Source of the DNA: Aquatica leii
Lineage: Eukaryota; Arthropoda; Insecta; Coleoptera; Lampyridae
Length of the DNA: 64,000 bases
Assembly (NCBI GenBank): GCA_035610365.1
Contig: CM069435.1
Span: forward strand, 67,143,389 to 67,207,388
Direction: 5' to 3'
Shown here: piece after piece, positions 60,206 to 64,000 of the stretch
How positions within the stretch are numbered: the stretch's first letter is position 1
Layout: each line of letters starts with the position of its first letter
Program-made: the position numbers and the translations under genes
The notes under the pieces: generated by a model
Told to the model about the DNA's origin: nothing
The model's input: only the letters and a program-made list of their open reading frames with translations
Databases searched by the model: none

Positions 60206-62678
60206 AAATTAAAATTAACGACTGCACTTTCTAAAGACACTATTGATTGTAATTTCAGTTTTCAGACAAGAATAGGCGCGTTACAGCTACTAACGGCCAT
60301 TGTACAGACTTTTTACCTGTTTAAAAACCGTTGAGAACGTTTGTGTAGCTGTTTTATTTAAGACATATAAATAATTTTATTTCTGTTAAATTTTTCTCGA
60401 TGATGATTTTTATTACGCTTTTAGCGGATGTGATAAGGAAAACCTATGGAGTCCACTTTGTTTAATGTAACCAGAAGGAAAAATCGTATTACTTTGTTAA
60501 ATTCGTTAATCATACTAACTTAAATTTACTTTCAAACGTAAAATTTATATTATCTGTAAACTTATGTATTGTCGTTGAGTACGTTGACGTGACATCCGTC
60601 AAATTTCTTCTAACGCAGTTATATTTAAAGGCAAAATTTATAAATTTATATACTACGCATAGTTTTTGTTTTAAATCAGATAAATAGAAGTAGTGGAAGT
60701 CATTATAATTGGCGAAGAGTTGTCAGTTTGGTAACTTTTTATATTTTTTTTCCGATTCATTTTTATCATTGCCGATTGTCCACTTATTTTGCAACTGCAT
60801 AGTAGACAAGGTAGTTTGATGGAATAATATTTATATTTAAATTAAAGTCATTCACTTATAACATTTGTAAGCAATTGAATATAAGTAATTGTATAGTGAG
60901 TTGCTTAAACGAAAAGGTCTTCATTGATATTATAGCTGTAATATTACTATATTAGTCAAAAAATTTATAATTATTATTAATTACTAGTCTACTTTTTTCT
61001 CTGTTGATTTCAACAACAATTTTTTCATCTTGAAATAAATATATTATTGTAAGTTGTCTCAATTTGTTTCTTTTAGTGATCGGCATATTTAAACAAGGTT
61101 GATATTTACTTGTTTTGGAATCGTTTTAATTTAGTGTAGGATTAGCACACCAAGACTTGCGATCCGCTTGCGGATACAACTGAGTTAGTCGCCAACAATT
61201 AAGTTGCAAGAAAATTCTGTTAACAAAAGTTTTATTTAATTTTTTTAGTTGCAAAAGTCAAAAATACATAACACTGTTATTTGATTTATAAATTTTACAA
61301 TATCTTTAAATACCTTATAAATATTATATCCGATGACAATAGTTATTAAAATTATTTTGTTTAGTGCAAGTAACATTTAGCATAGTTTACTGGCTTGTGC
61401 CAACCATAAGACTGACAAATGGCAAGCACGCACAATAACAACTCACGACGCTACGGTATTTACATAAGCACTGTGACTGCATAGTAGGTTAAAACAAACA
61501 AAAATGTATTTTGTTTGTTTGTTTTTTTAATTTTGTATTGATACATTTAATAATTTTGTAGTATTTTGTTACAGTCGTATTGAACTTGGTATACTCCTAA
61601 ATCATTAAAAGAAATTTAACAACAAAAAGTAGAATAGCATAATTGCTGTATGTATAATTGAGTAATCTGCTAAAATTGGTCTTGTTCTTGACTTATATTT
61701 TAGAATTGGTGCATTGTTGAAAATGTTATAAATACTTTGTTTACTTGATCTAGTCTTTATTGTAAGTTATTTGAGTGACAATTTATCTTAGCACTGTTTT
61801 TATCTAAATATTATAGTATATTAGTGGATAAAACAAAATATTTTAACAAAACTAACTATGCAATCACACATTATTTTTATAAATTTTAGTTATTTAAATA
61901 AATTTTATAGTTATAACAAAGTAAAAACATTGTTTTATGTTGCATTATGAAACCATTAGGTGTCTTAGATATTTTATTTTATCAAAAACTATTTTAAATA
62001 AAAATTAATAGCGTAACTCTAAATTGTATTATTTTATGTCAATTTAAATTTAGTTTTTATGCGTAGATATAAGTATGCAAATAAGCTATAAAGTTCGAGT
62101 ATAGGTTGTAAAATGTAGTAATAAAAATAACGTACACGTGTCTAATACTTTTATATCGTGTTCATATGTATTATGCTAGATCGTACTTACATACGCTTTA
62201 ATATACATTTAAAAAAAAATTCCTTAAAATTTTTTAGTACATAAAAATGCATTATTAAACTTTAATTAACCTACTAAAAATGTGACCATTAGATATCGTT
62301 TATAAACGCATAGTGTAAAAAGCGCGTATTTCTATGTACTATATACAGTCCTTAGTAGTTCATTACATAATTATTAATTACACAAAATTATTTAAAAAAA
62401 TGCTACAATCTTACAATTTATTAAAACATACATATATTATTTTTATGACGTGTTTAATATATGCACTATATAGTATATAAAAGCTAAAAGCATGGTGCTC
62501 TTTTATGATTACCAATAGATACTAAAAAACAAAAATAAAAATTTACTATTTAATAATATAATTTTTTTATTATTAAAAACTAATAAAAGACATAATACTG
62601 TAGACAACCGTAAAAATGTTTGTAATACAAAAAAAAATTTGAAACTTTGTTTTAAAAATTTTATTTAATAAAAACTGT
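60206..62678. other. AT-rich spacer
   Basis: No gene supported. A small hairpin-capable stretch CCGCTTGCGG lies near 61162; otherwise low complexity. Confidence 0.45.
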
Positions 62679-64000
62679 TACGGTCGGATTTTCTTTACGT
62701 ACGCTTGTGTTGTTACGGACGAAATTTTCAGTAGGTACGCCTATGTATTTTTGACTTGAAATTAGTTTATGGTTGGGACGCCCCCTACCGATCCTTTCTC
62801 GTGACTGTCATTCGATCAAGTAGACGTTAAACTGTAAACCACAGTAACGGTCCGGTGTCGAAGTTTTCGAATGGATTCTTAAATTTTTAAGAACATCACG
62901 TGTGATGAACATAAATTTATAAATCGACGTAGAAAGTTTTACGATTAGTTCGGCACGGGGGTAAGTCATTTTGTCTTAAATCTATTCTTTCTTTCGTAAT
63001 TTCTATATTCATATGACAGCCGGTTCCGACCACGTTGTCTACCATTTTGGAATTAAATCAACAATTGGGATGCATAACTACTATTAAGAATAAATCTACC
63101 GAGCCTATCAGCTGTCGTGAGGGCTTGCTACTTAAGCAACATCGAGGTCCAGTCGCACGTTGTGTCGGGGATGTTGATTTGAAAATTTGAAGTCGAATGT
63201 GTATTCAACCTGTCTTAAATTATTACTTACATCGTTCTATACCTTGGGGTTCAATGATATGATTAATGAAGAAATCGAATGTGTTATCAGTCACTTGTGT
63301 TAAGACTATTTCTTACAGTACACGATACAACGGGTTTTTATATGCCATTTAATTATTTACTAATACTATCTTTTGTAGCTTTTGTTCTGTGTGAACTCGA
63401 TTATGATCCGATTTGTGTTTCACAATTGATTACAGGCCACTGACGAGAAAACGTTTTCGACGTGTAAGTGGAAACTTTATTAGGTGAGTTATTTATTTGA
63501 TTCTTTATATCGAGATCACCAAAGTTGTGCACAGAATTATATTTAAATGTTAATGATTGTCACTGCGTTATTGCTTATATACCAATAAGGTAATTTTAAT
63601 CATGTCATACTTGTATCGCATGCTGTGAGGGAAACTTAGTTATTCGGTGACTTTGTATGCTGGTCTATTCGATATAATCTTTTTCTGTGATGTGTGTTGC
63701 CGATGTTACAGGCATTTATGTATGAGGATTGTGATATACTCTAGAAAATTTTATGTACCTACTCATTTAATCAAAGTTTCTCATAATTATTAATGCAAAC
63801 TGTGATAAGTATTAATTCTACTTGCTAATAGTAAATCTCATATCTTCGACTATTATCCAACGTTAAACTATTAAATCGATTATACTTGTTAATCTTTCTT
63901 TTTATCTTTCCTGCTCCTGTGATTATCGTTAACTATTACTTACTTTGACTACTCGAACAGCTGAGTAGAGGAATTACGAACTTAACATAGTGTTACAAGG
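62679..64000 (+). other. GC- and CpG-richer block with splice-like signals, identity unsettled
   Basis: From TGTTACGGTCGG at 62679 the sequence changes to a more mixed composition that holds to the window end. Strong donor-like sites follow (GGGG|GTAAGT at 62961, CGT|GTAAGT at 63464, TTAG|GTGAGT at 63484), with acceptor-like GATTACAG at 63428-63435 and TGTTACAG near 63710. There is no long open frame. It could be the 5' UTR exons and first introns of a gene running off the right edge, or the start of a repeat such as an LTR. I cannot decide between these. Confidence 0.35.

Noticed and set aside
63436-63463. CTGACGA followed by a GAAAACGTTTTC palindrome, resembling a hammerhead core and helix II
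   Set aside because: The palindrome is followed by GACG instead of GAAA, and no helix I partner or cleavage site is in place.
1-64000. tRNA, rRNA and CRISPR search by eye
   Set aside because: No cloverleaf with a T-loop GTTCRA box in a plausible setting, no rRNA core sequences and no regular direct-repeat arrays were seen.

Overview
The window is very AT-rich eukaryotic DNA, almost certainly from an insect or another arthropod. Two candidate host genes have short GT-AG introns of 52 bp. The repeats belong to families common in insects: piggyBac, Tc1 and other IS630-Tc1-mariner transposons, PIF/Harbinger, Crypton-like tyrosine recombinases, Penelope-like elements (PLEs), hAT MITEs, and BEL/Pao and Gypsy fossils. 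Nothing bacterial (operons, Shine-Dalgarno sites, CRISPR) is seen. The species cannot be told from the sequence. Coordinates of decayed elements are approximate, because they rest on reading protein motifs by eye.

Layout. 0-10 kb: a decayed piggyBac (-), a decayed IS630-type transposase (-), a BEL/Pao fossil (+) and a second piggyBac (+) whose right end, with its TTAA site, is visible. 10-21 kb: AT-rich spacer with one clean palindromic MITE (13.3-13.5 kb) and one IS630-type remnant. 21-28 kb: a nearly complete Tc1-like transposon with TIRs, TA target duplication and an apparent intron; two Crypton-like recombinase fragments beside two copies of a small palindromic MITE; a PLE end; a third piggyBac (-). 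29.2-29.5 kb: a two-exon gene for a small secreted cysteine-rich peptide with a CS-alpha-beta (defensin-like) pattern. 30-34.6 kb: a fold-back repeat, then a possible 4.2-kb element with CCCAGTYAACA ends. This holds a multi-exon DUF4806-domain gene whose last intron carries a hAT MITE with a perfect 8-bp target duplication. 38-45 kb: a Gypsy pol fossil and two tandem PLE 3' ends (-). 46-55 kb: scattered IS630/Tc1 and Harbinger remnants and a possible retroelement gag fossil. 58.4-60.2 kb: a 1.6-kb element with 98-bp terminal inverted repeats, and two type I hammerhead ribozyme motifs, one inside its right terminus and one just outside. From about 62.7 kb to the end the sequence becomes richer in G+C and CpG, with splice-like signals; it may be the 5' part of a gene or an element end.

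The most notable items are the defensin-like gene at 29230-29488 (+) and the hammerhead ribozymes at 59835-59878 (-) and 60156-60197 (+). All other coding matter is transposon-derived and mostly decayed, apart from the DUF4806 gene, whose 3' exons are intact and whose 5' part is damaged.
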